Shown here: positions 11,677 to 24,170 of the stretch, in pieces
Numbering within the stretch: position 1 is the first letter of the stretch
Layout: every line of letters begins with the position of its first letter
Assembly: GCA_029959195.1 (NCBI GenBank)
Contig: CP114126.1
Span: 992,001-1,056,000 of the forward strand
From: Dictyophora rubrovolvata
Taxonomy: Eukaryota > Basidiomycota > Agaricomycetes > Phallales > Phallaceae
DNA: 64,000 bases
Direction: 5' to 3'
Notes under the pieces: generated by a model
Database searches by the model: none
Told to the model about the DNA's origin: nothing
Seen by the model: only the letters and a program-made list of their open reading frames with translations
Made by a program: the position numbers and the translations under genes

Positions 11677-14600
11677 ATGTTTCGAAACGTGGGTAGACGT
11701 TTGTCGCGTGCAGTTCGTAATGAAGGAGAGCCTGAGGAGGGTACTCAATCTCAGGGGCGGGGGTCGGATCGACTTGCTAGAGGCATAGGGCCAGACGGTT
11801 CAGTGAGGGAGGAAGAGGAAAGTACGCCTTCCTCAGCTTCGACGCCAAGACCTGAACCCGAACCCGAACCCGAACCTGAACCTGATGCTGCTCGTGCTCG
11901 TGCTCGTAGTCGTAGTCGTAGTCGTAGTCGCAGGAGAACGTCGACTATTTCCCGTCACCCTCCACCTCCTGATTTGTCGTCGTCTGGTGTTGCGGGGGGT
12001 AAACGTGTTCAATGGGCCCCAAAGAATAGGATTGAACATTTTGAACATGTCCCACTGGAAGAAGAGTCAGATGAGGAGTCGAGATATGTTGATGAGAGAA
12101 TGCGGGAGTTGGACGAGTTTGGGGCTAATGTATGTTTGGATATACATCTTATTCTCTATGTTCTGTTAAAAGCTGACCCTACTTTATTAGCCCGTCGTGC
12201 TTGCAAGACTTCATCAAGCTTTAGAGCCTTATTCTCTCTCCCCCGGTCGCGAGCGTTCTCGGAGTACTAAAGAGTCGGAATTACAGTTACCAGCATATAT
12301 ATCCCAATCAAAGCCTGCACCACGCTCCAAAAATATTAAAAAACTACTCAACTACCCAAGAAGATCTAGTACAGTATCCGGTCGCGCGCCTTCTCATACG
12401 AAAAGTGTGTTTTCCAATTCTGATCTGTTGTTGAGAACTTGAAAAGTAAATAACCACGATTTAGCTGCTGTACAACCACCCTCACACGCAGAACCATCAA
12501 CGTACCGCCGATTCTCCACGAGTGTGTCTAAAGATGTACAAGACAAGGATAAACTCGCACATGAAGCTGAAGTTGAACGTGAAGGTGTGGTTGATTCGGG
12601 ACTAGATCCAGATATCCAACAACGCTCCCAAGAGCTGCGCAACCAACCTGTACAAAGATACTACGACCTCGGACATTCTCAGCTTTCATCCGTCCCAGAT
12701 ATTGAGCAGGAACAGCCTTTACCCGTGTCTTCCCGCGTTCATGACTGGACGCAGAAAACCGAGGGTGTACAAGATTGGGCGAGGAAAGCTCAGACTCAGA
12801 CTCAGGATCGGGACGACCCTGAATCTGGTGTTGAAGATACTGCGCTTGAAGAACGGGGAGAGCAGGAAAAGAAGTGGTGGGAGAATAGAGCTAGAGGGCT
12901 TGTGCAAGCGTATTCTACGCGTCAGCGGGGGCCTCTCCCCAGAACTTCTGTTACGCGACCCGTTGATGATGGTGATGATCAACAGCAGCGACAACAACAA
13001 CGACGTGCAACGAAGACGGAGAAGGAGACAGAGACGGGTGCTGGAGAAACGGGACGACCGAGGCGAGGTTCGCGTGCTGCTGCTCCTGCTACTACTGATC
13101 TTGAAGCGGGTCAGCCTGGTCCGTTAAATGAACCTCTTCCTTTGGGAAGCCAACATGGCGTGCTCGGAACGCTTTTGACGCTGTATCGTAATCCCGAGCT
13201 TAGCAGGACTATGTCGAGCTTGGAGAGTACGGGTGATGAGACTACTACGTCTGATATACAAAGTCTTAGCGGGGAGGAGGAGGATCGGGGAGGTCGAAGA
13301 CAGAGACGGGATAGCGAGAGGGCCGATAAGATAGGAGGAGGAGAAGATACGATTAGAGCGCGGAGAAAATCGTCAGTTCGAGGTCGTCGGCCGACAGGTT
13401 TACCTCCTGCACGCGTTTCACTCCCGCCACCCGAAGAGGAAGAAGAAGAAGAATCGTCGTCATTGTCATCTCCCGAGGTTGTTCATCGTGAAGAAGAAGA
13501 AGTTCAGCCCAGCAAGAGACCGGTTCGTGATCGTCGACAAACGGGTTTACCCCCTTTTTATATTCCCTCGTCGCCTGAAGAATCGCCAACTCCTTCGCCG
13601 TCGCCGTCTCCTCCTGAGACTCAGGCTGCCCCACCTCCACCTCCACCTCCAGTACCTGAACCGGCACGAGCACCTGTCCCTCGTAAAGGATCAGCTCGGG
13701 GCCGTCGTCAGACGGGTTTACCACCTCTTCAGTTTCCTCTAGAACAACCACCACCACCTGAACGTGGACCGTCTCCATCCACCACGCAGGGGGAAGAAAG
13801 AGAAGAAGAAGAAGCAGAGCCGCAAGGCGAGCCGGGTAAAAAGACTTATCGCCATCCATACGCCCGTCTCGTTAAAAAGTCATTATCCGCATCTGCGAGC
13901 GTTCTACACCTGCCATTATCTGGTCATATACCTCAGCCTCAGATTCCGGCGGTTACGTCTGCAGTGCCAAGTCGTAGTTCTGGGGGTGTCGTTGCTGCTC
14001 TTATTGCGACTTCCAACACGCTTGCTGGACCCGCTGCTCCTCGTGCGAACACCATCGCGCCCGATCTTACTAAAAGGGGGTATACATTATCTCGGTGAGC
14101 AAAGGGAAAAGTTTTTGTTTTTATTTATTTTTTGGGAATTTTTTTTTTTTGGTTTTTGGTTATGAAGATATCAGTTTTCTGGGGGACAGCAACCTTCTGA
14201 TGTGCGGACGGCGACGAGTGAGGATTCTACTTTACGTGATCGTGATCGTGATCACCACGAACGAGCAAGAGCAGGTGGAAGACCGTCGATGGCTGGTGCT
14301 GAAGGAGAGAGCGAAGGTCGACTATATCGTCCGCGTCGAGGAACGAGCGAGACGGAAACGACGGATACTACGTTGGCGTCGTCTGCTGAGACGGGTGCAC
14401 CTAAGGAGGAGGAGGAAGAAGAGTATCCTGAAAAATTGACAAAGAAACCGTCGTTTGCTTGGTTGCCTGGTTTACTTTCTCGTTCTGGAAGTCGAGGATC
14501 GTCCATTTTTGGAGATAGGGAAAAAGAGAGAGAGAAGGGGGCTTCTACTGATGAATATACGAGCAGTCAGGCTAGTTTGAGTGGGCTTGATCAGGAGGCT

Positions 14601-16575
14601 CTTGCAAGGCGGATTGAGAAGAGGTTGAATAAAAGAAGGAGGAAGGAGAAGAGGAAAATGGCTCAGATTTATGTGTGTGTGCTTCGTTGTGGTTTTTTTT
14701 TTCGTGTCTGTTAAATTTATTTTTGAAGATTACCAAACATATAGCCGAAGTTCTTCAACGACAAGAGTTTATGATGAAATTTGCGCGTGCTCATTTAATG
14801 TTAGTTTTCTTTTTTTTCACGATTATTTGTTTTGTTCATGAATTTCTTGTTAATTAGGTTTGCAGGCCCGAGTCATCGTCTCCAAGGTCAACTTCAAGCT
14901 ACGGCTCGCGTGCTTGATTTGCAAGTCTCCAGCGTTCATTTTCCAAATGTCATTTTGATCTCTTTTGGTGATGAATCAACTAGTACCTCAATGGTTAAAA
15001 TTATTCAACAAACCAGTACGCTTAATTTGGAGAAGCTCAGTGTTATGCATGAGATGTTCTGGAAGGTGTGTGTGTGTGCGTAATAGATTTCATGTAGAAC
15101 TTGTTTTCAAAACGCGCTTTTGGGTAGGTGATTCACGACGAACTGTCGGTTTCTTCGGCCTCTGCTACGCTGGACTTGTTAATGCGTAGTCCTTCTCGGT
15201 ACAATAACTGGCAAATGGTTTTGACTGGCGGTCTCGCGTCCAGTGCGATTTGTACTATATCATTTAGTGGATCATTTGCGGATGCTTTGGTTGTTTTTCC
15301 GTTAGGATGTCTGTTGGTGATTGTGCAACTTATAAGTGCCAAACACGAGCTGTATTCCAATGTTTTCGAGTGAGTTTTTTCTTCTTCTTGTTACTAATCC
15401 TCACCACTGATGACGCCTTCACCGTCTTTCTTTCTGGGGGCGGGGTCTTCTAGAATCACAATCGCGACTTTACTTAGCTTTCTTTCTGCTGCACTGGCCT
15501 CTTCTAGTAAATTTTGTTATGCCGCGATAGCGTCTAGTTCAGTTGTGCTTATTCTCCCTGTAAGTTTGAAGGGAAAGCTACCATTTTGATCCATTTAAGC
15601 TTATACTCGTTTCAGGGATTTTTCGTGCTGAGTGGAAGTCTGGAACTCGCGTCCAAACAGATTGTCAGCGGTGCAGTTCGGATTTGTTTTGCAGTCATTT
15701 ATGCTCTGTTTTTGGTACGTTCATTCACCACCGTATAAATTCACAAAGAGAAAAACGTTCATTTATATCGGATCACAGGGGTTTGGTATATCTATTGGTG
15801 CCGAAGTTTTCACCCGAATCACTCACCGTCAAGTGGTTGGTCCGGATGATTTTCTATGTAATACAGCACATATGTCGATAGATCCATGGTGGCAGCGGAA
15901 ACCTTCGCTCTGGTGGGGTGTGTACAATATTTGCTCGTTTTTTGACAGCCTGCCTTTAAATACACAAATAGCCTTTCTGACGGTCCCTCTTTATTCTTTT
16001 GTTCTTACTCTACGCAATCACGCACCTTTATTCAAGAGAGAAACGGTATGGATCGACAAGAACCCATATTATATTATATCTGTTGTCTGATACCGCATAG
16101 CTTGTTACTATCGTCATTTCATGTGCTGGTTGGACAGCAAATCATTTTGCGGGTGTGGCATTTCATAACCGTCCCGATTTACAGTCCGCAATTGGAGCCT
16201 TCGCAGTCGGTGTCATTGCAAATTTATACGCCCGAATATTTTATGGAAATGCATATGTGGTCATGGTAAATATATATATATTTATCCTCCAATTTACATT
16301 TACCGAACCTTTTGCGTTTTCCTTTTCTTTTTCTTCAGATAACTGGCGTCCTTTTCCAACTTCCAAGTGGTCTTGCAAATGGTGGTTTACTGACGTTCGC
16401 TAAAAATGATAATCGAGCCGATAATGGTTTTACGTCTTTTCAATCGGGTTTTCAAGTCGCATTGCAGCTTATTGCTGTTGCTATTGGATTGACGGTGGGA
16501 TTGTTTACTTCTGTGGTTGTCGTTCATCCTTTAGGTGGGAGTAGGAAGGGTGCAAATGCGGTATTTAGTTTGTAA
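11677..16575 (+). CDS. PRM10: PRM10-like membrane protein, ThrE (threonine/serine exporter) fold, long disordered N-terminus
   Basis: The C-terminal half is a ThrE-family membrane protein like yeast pheromone-regulated membrane protein 10. After a basic helix (LARRIEKRLNKRRRKEK), the exons from about 14730 encode the soluble ThrE domain (RQEFMMKFARAHLM, HRLQGQLQATARVLDL, IIQQTSTLNLEKL), then roughly ten hydrophobic helices ending in GLTVGLFTSVVVVHPL and a short tail. Bacterial ThrE exports small amino acids; PRM10 function in fungi is unknown. The N-terminal 600 or so residues are low complexity: a PEPEPEPEP run, an RARARSRSRSRS run (11859-11935), polyproline, and three copies of an RGRRQTGLPP motif. 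Around a dozen introns are present; one (GTGTGT donor near 12403, TTTAG acceptor at 12463) removes an in-frame stop. Total length is about 1,150 residues, much longer than bacterial ThrE. Confidence 0.88.
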
Positions 16576-16797
16576 ATTGGGGATCATAGCGTCAATGAAG
16601 GGTGCTTCTCGTACTTTTATTATCACATGCTCCATTGGTTTCCGTAGTATATATACATCGCTAATATCATTTTGACAAAGACACTGCACTCGAGTGATTG
16701 GCAAATGAGGTGCTATTGTGACAACACGTAGCCGCCGCTGTCACAGTGTAAAGCCTCCGGGTCGTCCTCCGCTCTGCGATCACCCACCTCAAAGCCC

Positions 16798-19420
16798 ATG
16801 GAACAAATACCAGACCAACCGAAACGGCGCGTGGTGCGTATTACTAAACCCATCAGGGTATAATTCATTCACGGGCCGTTCTCGTTACACCAATAGTGCT
16901 ACTTTTTCGATTCGGACATTGGTGGATTCCATTATGGACCAGGCCACCCGTGAGTGTTTATGTTTTTGCATACATATGCATTTTTAACCGCCTGGATTAT
17001 TCGTTCGTCCTGTTTTTTTGCATACAGAATGAAACCTACACGTATCCGGATGTGTCATTCGTTGGTTATGAATTATGGGCTGTACAAAAAAATGGAGATC
17101 TTCGTACGTCCCCGATGATATTCAAACAACAAAATGAGTGTCGTCAGGTTTCTTGCTGATTATCAAACCCGCTTGCTTTCTATTTAGCGCGCTAAACCGG
17201 CCACAAAACGCGAAATGACACAATTCCATTCTGACGAATATGTCGAGTTTCTGAACAAGATTACACCCAACAACATGAACCAATTCGTGCGCGAGCAGCA
17301 TAAATGTGAGACCGGCGTCCTTTTTTTGTCTTTAATCGTTTTCGAGAATTGAGGGCATCTTTTTTATCAAATTTTTATTTTGTATGCAGATAATGTGGGA
17401 GATGATTGTCCTGTCTTTGATGGACTTTTTGAATACTGCTCCATTTCTGCTGGAGGATCGATGGGTTAGGAGGATCACCCTTTTAAGTTATTTTGACGCT
17501 GATAACAACCTTCCTTTCTAATATAGAGGGTGCGGCGAGGCTTAGCAGGGATAAGTGTGACATTGCTATTAATTGGGCTGGTGGACTACATCATGCCAAA
17601 AAAGGCGAAGCCAGTGGTTTTTGCTACGTCAATGGTTAGTCGTGACAATTATCCAGAAAAAAATCACTGTGAAGCTAATTTTTTGATAGATATTGTCCTG
17701 GGAATCTTGGAACTCCTAAGGTTAATTTGGTTTCTTTGGTCACATTTAAACTTTCGAAATCCCTAATTTTTATTAATCTCAGGTATCATCCTCGCGTCTT
17801 ATATATAGACATAGATTGCCACCACGGTGATGGCGTCGAGGAAGCTTTCTATACAACAGACCGTGTTATGACAGTTAGTTTTCACAAATACGGGGAATAT
17901 TTTCCCGGGACGGGTGACTTGCGCGTGAGTCTCCTAAATTGCCGCAATTGAATTGCCTTTCCCCTCCAAGTGCTAAATTCTTTGTAGGATACCGGAATTG
18001 GAAAAGGCAAAGGCTACTCGTGTAATATCCCACTACGCGATGGAATCACCGATGAAAATTATCGACAAATTTTTCGGCCTGTACGTTGACGAAACGAATC
18101 CGAATTCCTCAGGCTTCAAAGTTTTTGAATTTGATTTTAGATAATAACTGAGGTCATGCAATCCTATAATCCTTCCGCTGTGGTATTGCAATGTGGAACG
18201 GACTCTCTGTCGGGGGATAAATTAGGCTGTCTGAATCTTTCCATGCGAGGTCCTTTTTTTCCCGCTTTATAAACAAAACACCGGTTCTAAGAAAAAACAT
18301 GTGAATTAATTAGGTCATGCGGAATGTGTACGATTCGTCAAAAGTTTCGGATCGCCATTATTGCTGCTAGGTGGTGGTGGTTATACCATGCGGAATGTAA
18401 GTCGAGCATGGGCATACGAAACTGGCCTTGCTGTCGGCGCTGAGCTTACTCCTGGTACGTCTCCCTTGTTGGTCCAACTAAAATTTTGACGCATCAGTCA
18501 TTCGTACAGAAATTCCGATGAACGAGTATTATGAATATTTCGGGCCGGATTATAAATTAGATGTTCGATCCTCCAATATGGAGGATTTCAATAACCCCGA
18601 GTACATCGATCGTGTTAAATCTATCGTCCTTCAGAATTTGAGAGAGTTAGGCGCTCCACCTAGCGTTCAGATGATGCGTGTGTTCTCTTCGGATTTTTTT
18701 CTCTCCCCTTTTCTTGACTCATAAGTGAATATCAGCTGTCCCGAGATTGCCTCATGATGACGAAGATTCACGGGAAGCGGAGGATCTCGCTGATCCGGAC
18801 GATAGAAGACCGCGTAAGTGGTCATTGCATAAATATATTCTTTCCTTGGTTCTTGACTCTTTACAGAGGTGCTCCGAGACAGATACGTTCAACCAACTGG
18901 TGAGCTTGACGATTCCGAAGACGAACTAGATACACCCGGTGCAAAATCAAATCGCCGAAATCGACAAAGTCATAAAGACAAAATGGTAATTGATGAACTA
19001 GACCCACCTACTGCTAGTGTGGTAGTGCCTGCGAATGGTAATGGTAATGGTAACGGAAATGCGAAAGAGGTCAATGGATCGGGGTCGGCTTCTATGGATA
19101 TTTCTGAATCCTCGACTACCGTAGCAGCTGGTGAAGAATCAAGCAATGCTGGTGCTGCCGATGCTACTGTTAGACAAGTACCCAATGAGGATGTTGAGAT
19201 TTCCGAGTCTCAAGAGTTGATTATGGGACCGCCGGAAGACCCTGAAGCGACTAAACTAGCGGAACCTGTTTCGCCATCAGCTGCAGGCCCGGGGTTATCT
19301 ATGAATGCGTTTGGTAGGCCGAAGATGTCTGCGGTTGCTGTGGACGGCGGAGAAGAAATGGATATTGATAATGTTGATGAACAGCAGTTGCCTGGTGGGG
19401 GGACGTATACTCCTTTATGA
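16798..19420 (+). CDS. RPD3: Class I histone deacetylase (RPD3/HDAC1 type)
   Basis: A zinc-dependent lysine deacetylase, the catalytic subunit of Sin3/Rpd3-type corepressor complexes in the nucleus. The start [11 protein letters not shown] at 16798 is followed by an intron (16834-16896), then [18 protein letters not shown], an intron with donor at 16950, and [17 protein letters not shown]. Later exons hold [52 protein letters not shown] (catalytic His pair), [17 protein letters not shown] (zinc-binding Asp and His), [30 protein letters not shown] and [15 protein letters not shown] (catalytic Tyr). The deacetylase domain is complete. The tail after about 18740 is acidic and disordered, with a short Gly-Asn repeat (19036-19060) and acidic clusters, as in fungal RPD3. 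About a dozen short introns occur. It lies 222 bases downstream of the PRM10-like gene in the same direction. Confidence 0.96.
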
Positions 19421-22400
19421 AAAAAAATCAGATTGTATCATAGGGCAAGATTCTTTCTTTTTTTACTTGTTGTGATTTCTCGGAAGTTTCGTCTTGAGGA
19501 TGTGTGCAGCTTCGCAAATTGCCGGTATGGGTGTGGCAATTGTGCAAATGAGCGCCGTCCACGCCTGTCTTTTGTGACCACCTAGCATTTGGAATCCGGA
19601 TATCCTTCGTTATCGTCTTTCTAAGTCGTAATAGGAGCAAAGCTTAAGGCCCCCAGGTGGATCAGCATTCCAGGCTGCGTGATGTCAAGACAGTTGTAAG
19701 AATAGAACACGTCGATGATGTTCGTTGGTGACACCTGTTTTAGAAGCTCTTGGTATATGGCCTCAACTGAGTTGTTGACGTGCAAAAAACGCCACCTCCG
19801 CATTGGTCGTTCAAGCTAAGTTGAGCTTTACTTAGACTTTAAAATTCGATCCGCGATACGGACGCGATGGATACATACTTATATGTGGAGCCTGACGTTT
19901 GTTTGACCTGATCATCAGGCGCACTGGCATCCCGTCAAATTGTCAAGACTAAAACTTTGATGTCAATCAAACTTATGACAAGTGCAGTGTACATATACTC
20001 TTCGCTTCATTTGGACTAGTCGTGGTCACTAGTACTCAATATTCAAGAGTAGACTAATTTCTTTGGGCGATGACTTGGTGGCGTGGCCATGTTCGGCAAG
20101 TGGGTGGTTGATTGTTGAGGTCACTAAAAATTGACTTTGGTGCGTGTTACATTTCAAAATGCAACTACTGATCAAATTGATCCGAAGTTTCAACTAGGCC
20201 TGAAGTCCACGAGTTGGAAAGCTTGTCATTTTGAGTCGCATTTTCTTGGAATATTCAATGTCTCAGCTTTGTTCACTTCCCCGGGTGAATTGTAAGAATT
20301 CTACATACTAATAAGACGTAATTCTCACTCTTTTATATAACTCCCATACAGCTACTGGGATTTCCAATTTAACCCAACGAGTACTACCCCTTAAGGCCTT
20401 AATGTTGGCTCGCCGCTCAAGTTGTGTTATGACATAAAACGAATACGAACTTACAAAAAGTCTCACACGATGTTTCATTACCAGCTGGTGCCCACAATCT
20501 TTGCATTAAATTCTTTGGGGTGGGGGCACCCCATTGCAAATTCATATGCCGATATTACAGTTCGGCATATGTACCTGATTGGTTTGTTTCGTAGCCAATT
20601 GTCGCAGGGGTATTTTACAATGACGTTAGTCAATCTGTTCAAGATTTAGGAAGTCGATTGCTCCATGTGTGCTCGGTGAGATGGCGGTATTGATTAAGAA
20701 AGTTGACATGCATAATACTAATACCCCCCCCAGCGCGAAAAACGTGGGTGCCAATTGAATGAACATTTGGGTTTATCTCATCAATAGTGTTGTTTGACCC
20801 TAAATCAACGGACTTTATCTATGTGCGATCGCTGCAGGGGTTATGTTCGTTGCGTTGCTCAGGCGAAAGGGTACAGCAAGAGTTTTCGATGTTTTTTTGT
20901 GGGCCTTCAAGGGGTGGTGGTACGCTACTAGACCCATTTCGTAACGAGTGGTGTGCTATTTTTTTTCATTGGTATTTTTCTAGATGCTTTACTCAGTTCC
21001 GAGTCGGAAAACTGAGAAACTGTAATTCCAAATTCCGGGCAGAATCAAACTTGTTTATCTCTGGCCGCCCTTGTATGCCACTTTAAATCAATGGGGCGCC
21101 CCGGACTTTTCTTTTGCCGTTTGACGTTTTTTTGTCCTTTGAGAAATAAGTATGTATAAATATTGGAAATTCAACTCAACTCTGGCCTTCGTTTGTCTTC
21201 GGGTTAAAAAAGTATCCGATCATCTCTTTGCTACTCCTTTTTTTCTAAGGCATGACTCACCTTCTTTCTAATTTTTGGCGTAGATGTGGTTGATGAAGCA
21301 TACTTTTCCGTTGAAGCATGGCTTTCTTATCGAAGATTCAGTAGGTGGAGCATTAGGAGGATGGCTCTCTCGGACCCAAAACAGGACTTACATATATTCG
21401 GATCTTGGTACGATCTATGATGCAGGATAAATATTCCAGACACTATTATGACATGGGTCTTTTTCTCATGGTATGCGAGTGAAATTAAATTGGAACGTCT
21501 TCTTGATCAGTTTTTCCCAGACATTCATGTGTATGCAGGATTTTCACTCAAATGGCACTGCTTGATTACTCTGGCTCAGGAACTGGGAGCATGCATATGG
21601 TCTAGGTTCCTGCCAAATAAGTTCTCGGAAAACTGTGTATCCACTATACACTATACCTTTTTTTACGACTGCGGCGGCGTGCGCGTGGGTTTATGAACTG
21701 ACTTGCTATGTATTATGTAGCTATGTATGCTAATTGCGACAGTGATTTTATATATCTCCCGGAGTGGAAAAGTTATACTAATGTATGCGTAGATCGCTAT
21801 CAAGATTGAATTGCTTTATATGTGAGTTACATATGCTCGTATTTCATACGTACCGACTATCATCAATATCAACTGCGATGCTGGCTTCGCTTGATCAGTT
21901 ATTGGGGTGATGCTTAATAGGCGACCGACCTTTGTGCCTTAACGACTGCTATTGACTATACAGTATTCATTTATGTAGGAACAATACGGGCCCATTCGAC
22001 GATTAAGGAGTCTCTACTTGCTTATTTGCGGTGGAGCAGTAACGGGATTGATTCCCCTTTTATTAAGAAGTTATTAGTTATAGGGGATTCTACATAAGAA
22101 TGATCCACAAGGTGATTTTGGCTTGTCGGAATATCCGGGATTCGGCTAACTTTTGAAGCAATTTCGTTTGTCTTTTGTCTGTAAATGCTTTGGCTTCTTC
22201 AGGACCACAGAAGTAGGGCACCTCATGTTTGACACCTTGTCGGAAATGTAGGTGTAGGACAGGAAAAACCTGCGACTTTGGAGTGCCCAGTATTGTATTG
22301 TTTTAAAAGTACCGACGCAAGTCGATCGGCGAAAAGTTCGGTGGTAGACATCCGACTAAGAGGTTTCACCGAGAGAGAGCGCAACGACCATTGTCCATGC

Positions 22401-23085
22401 GTTCATTCATTTCAATTTCGAAGTTGCAAGTTGCCCCATCAAAAGTGGCGAAACCCCCGAGTGTGGCCTTTCCAATTTCCCCCTTGATGATAATGACCGG
22501 AAAGAGGTTGTCACTACTGAATTCGGAATTGGCTTGTGATTCGAAAACATACGGATCCCCCCTTTTTGGCACTGTCAACCTACTTGGACGTGAAAGTAAA
22601 GCCAATGACGATACGCCACAGCCTGTGTACGTATTCATGTATGTAGTATTTACCACGCAATATGGGCGTTCCCTGCTATTGCCCCTTGTGTTGTTGACGC
22701 GAAGTCTCTGCATAGGCAAACGAAATATCTGGCTTGATAACTTTTTCTGGCGCGGGGCCTTGGATTTGGAATTTACATATCAGCTTCGAAGAAGAGGTAG
22801 ATAATGAATATTCGTGGGCCGTGGCTTCTTGTGATAACATTAAATTCTCCTTTCTAATAGAACCTTCAGTAGAAAATTCATACGCTCATATTTCAAGCTA
22901 TTATGACTTGTCCTTGTTTCCAAGTGCATTGCACGCTTGCACAGGTTTGTGGACCGGTGATTGACGCAAAACTTGTGTGGCTGACGCTTACCTAGCGCTT
23001 AGCAGATTTACTGATTTTGTTTTTTGGTTGGGGATGTCTCCGTCACACGTCACGAAGCTTGTCACGTTCTCGACCTTGTTGCCCA
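19421..23085. other. Gene-poor stretch with possible minus-strand exons
   Basis: No recognisable gene fills these 3.7 kb. The best coding-like pieces are on the minus strand: a 41-codon frame beginning MLGGHKRQAWTALIC (near 19590-19470), a frame with GVKHEVPYFCGPEEAKAF (about 22280-22085), one with VIIIKGEIGKATLGGFATF (22719-22366) and one starting MLSQEATAHEYSLS at 22840. They could belong to one or more small spliced genes, but each is short enough to arise by chance, the frames do not join through obvious splice sites, and I recognise no family. Between 19850 and 21950 I see only scattered short frames on both strands, with no terminal repeats or transposase signatures. Confidence 0.3.
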
Positions 23086-24032
23086 ATGGCCATGCCTCGA
23101 CTTGTCAAGATCTTTCCAAAGAATTGTTTGTTTCTGGTATGTGATTTACAAGCCCGGTTGAGTGCGCAATCATTTCATCATCCCGTCATCAATGGAGCTA
23201 ACTTTGTGTAATCCAAATGGAATCATGTAGGGCCAGCGATATATGGATTCGACCATGTGATAAATACAGCGACCAAAATGCTCAAGGTTGCCAAAGTAAG
23301 TCCGGAAAGAGAATTACAGAGATCACGATTTGATGTCAGTTTCGGTTTTACGAATATATTATTATTGCATGCAGTTGATGGATATACCCGTGCTGGTAAC
23401 TGAACAAAACCCGAAAGGATTAGGCGGAAGTGTTCCGGAGTTGACAAGCGTGTTATCGCTGCTGCCTGCTCCGTTGAACCTGGGTATATTCAGCAAGTCT
23501 TTGTTCTCGATGATTACTCCCGAAGTGGCAGAGACAATTGCAAAACGGGATCCGGTTACTAGGAGCATAGTGTTGTTTGGAATCGAGGCATGCTTATTTA
23601 TTATTATTATCGTTATGATTTTGCACGGCGCGAGCCATTATTGATTATTGATTTCCTTTTCTCGCTAATTCTGTTTTTTTTTCTATTGCAGTCTCACGTT
23701 TGTGTACTGCAAACCGCGCTTGATCTGCTGGAGCGAGGCTATGATGTCCATGTCCTTGCCGATGGTGTTTCGAGTTGCAATAGAGAAGAAGTTCCATTTG
23801 CATTGGAGAGAATGCGACAAGCAGGAGCTCAAATAACGACCTCTGAAAGTGTTTCTTTCCAGCTGATGGGTACGTGCGGCCGTGATTCTCCCGTCTGCCA
23901 GTCCCTTTAAATCTCAGACTCCGAATCTTAGTTGACTCTGCATCACCCAATTTCAAAGCACTTGCGGGTATCATCAAAGACGAGAAACAGTCCACTAAAG
24001 ATATCTTGCAGACGCTGTTGCCTAGAAAATAA
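23086..24032 (+). CDS. Isochorismatase-fold hydrolase (ISOC1/ISOC2-like)
   Basis: A small cysteine hydrolase of the isochorismatase superfamily. The start MAMPRLVKIF at 23086 gives LFLVCDLQAR with the catalytic Asp in VCD; exon 2 gives RPAIYGFDHVINTATKM; exon 3 LMDIPVLVTEQNPKGLG, with the Glu-Gln-Asn-Pro motif; exon 4 starts at 23692 with SHVCVLQTALDLLERGYDV, carrying the nucleophilic Cys. The last exon ends DILQTLLPRK. The catalytic triad Asp-Lys-Cys can be accounted for (the Lys in TEQNPKGLG). About 200 residues, the usual length for eukaryotic ISOC proteins, whose substrates are unknown. The intron before the catalytic Cys begins with GC rather than GT (23588-23691). The first intron has the weak donor GTTGAG. 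An alternative start at 23092 is in frame. Confidence 0.92.
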
Positions 24033-24170
24033 TAATAATCCAATCCAATCCAAATATAACACAATCCCGATTAGACAAAACACAGGATATTAGATAATAA
24101 TTTGTATATGTACCTTGATTTTTGAATCCAAATTCGACTCCCGCCCGTTTTCCTCTTTCTTTCTTAAGCC

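Noticed and set aside
19421-23085. Transposon or solo LTR in the gene-poor gap
   Set aside because: No terminal repeats, target-site duplications or transposase, integrase or reverse-transcriptase motifs found by eye.
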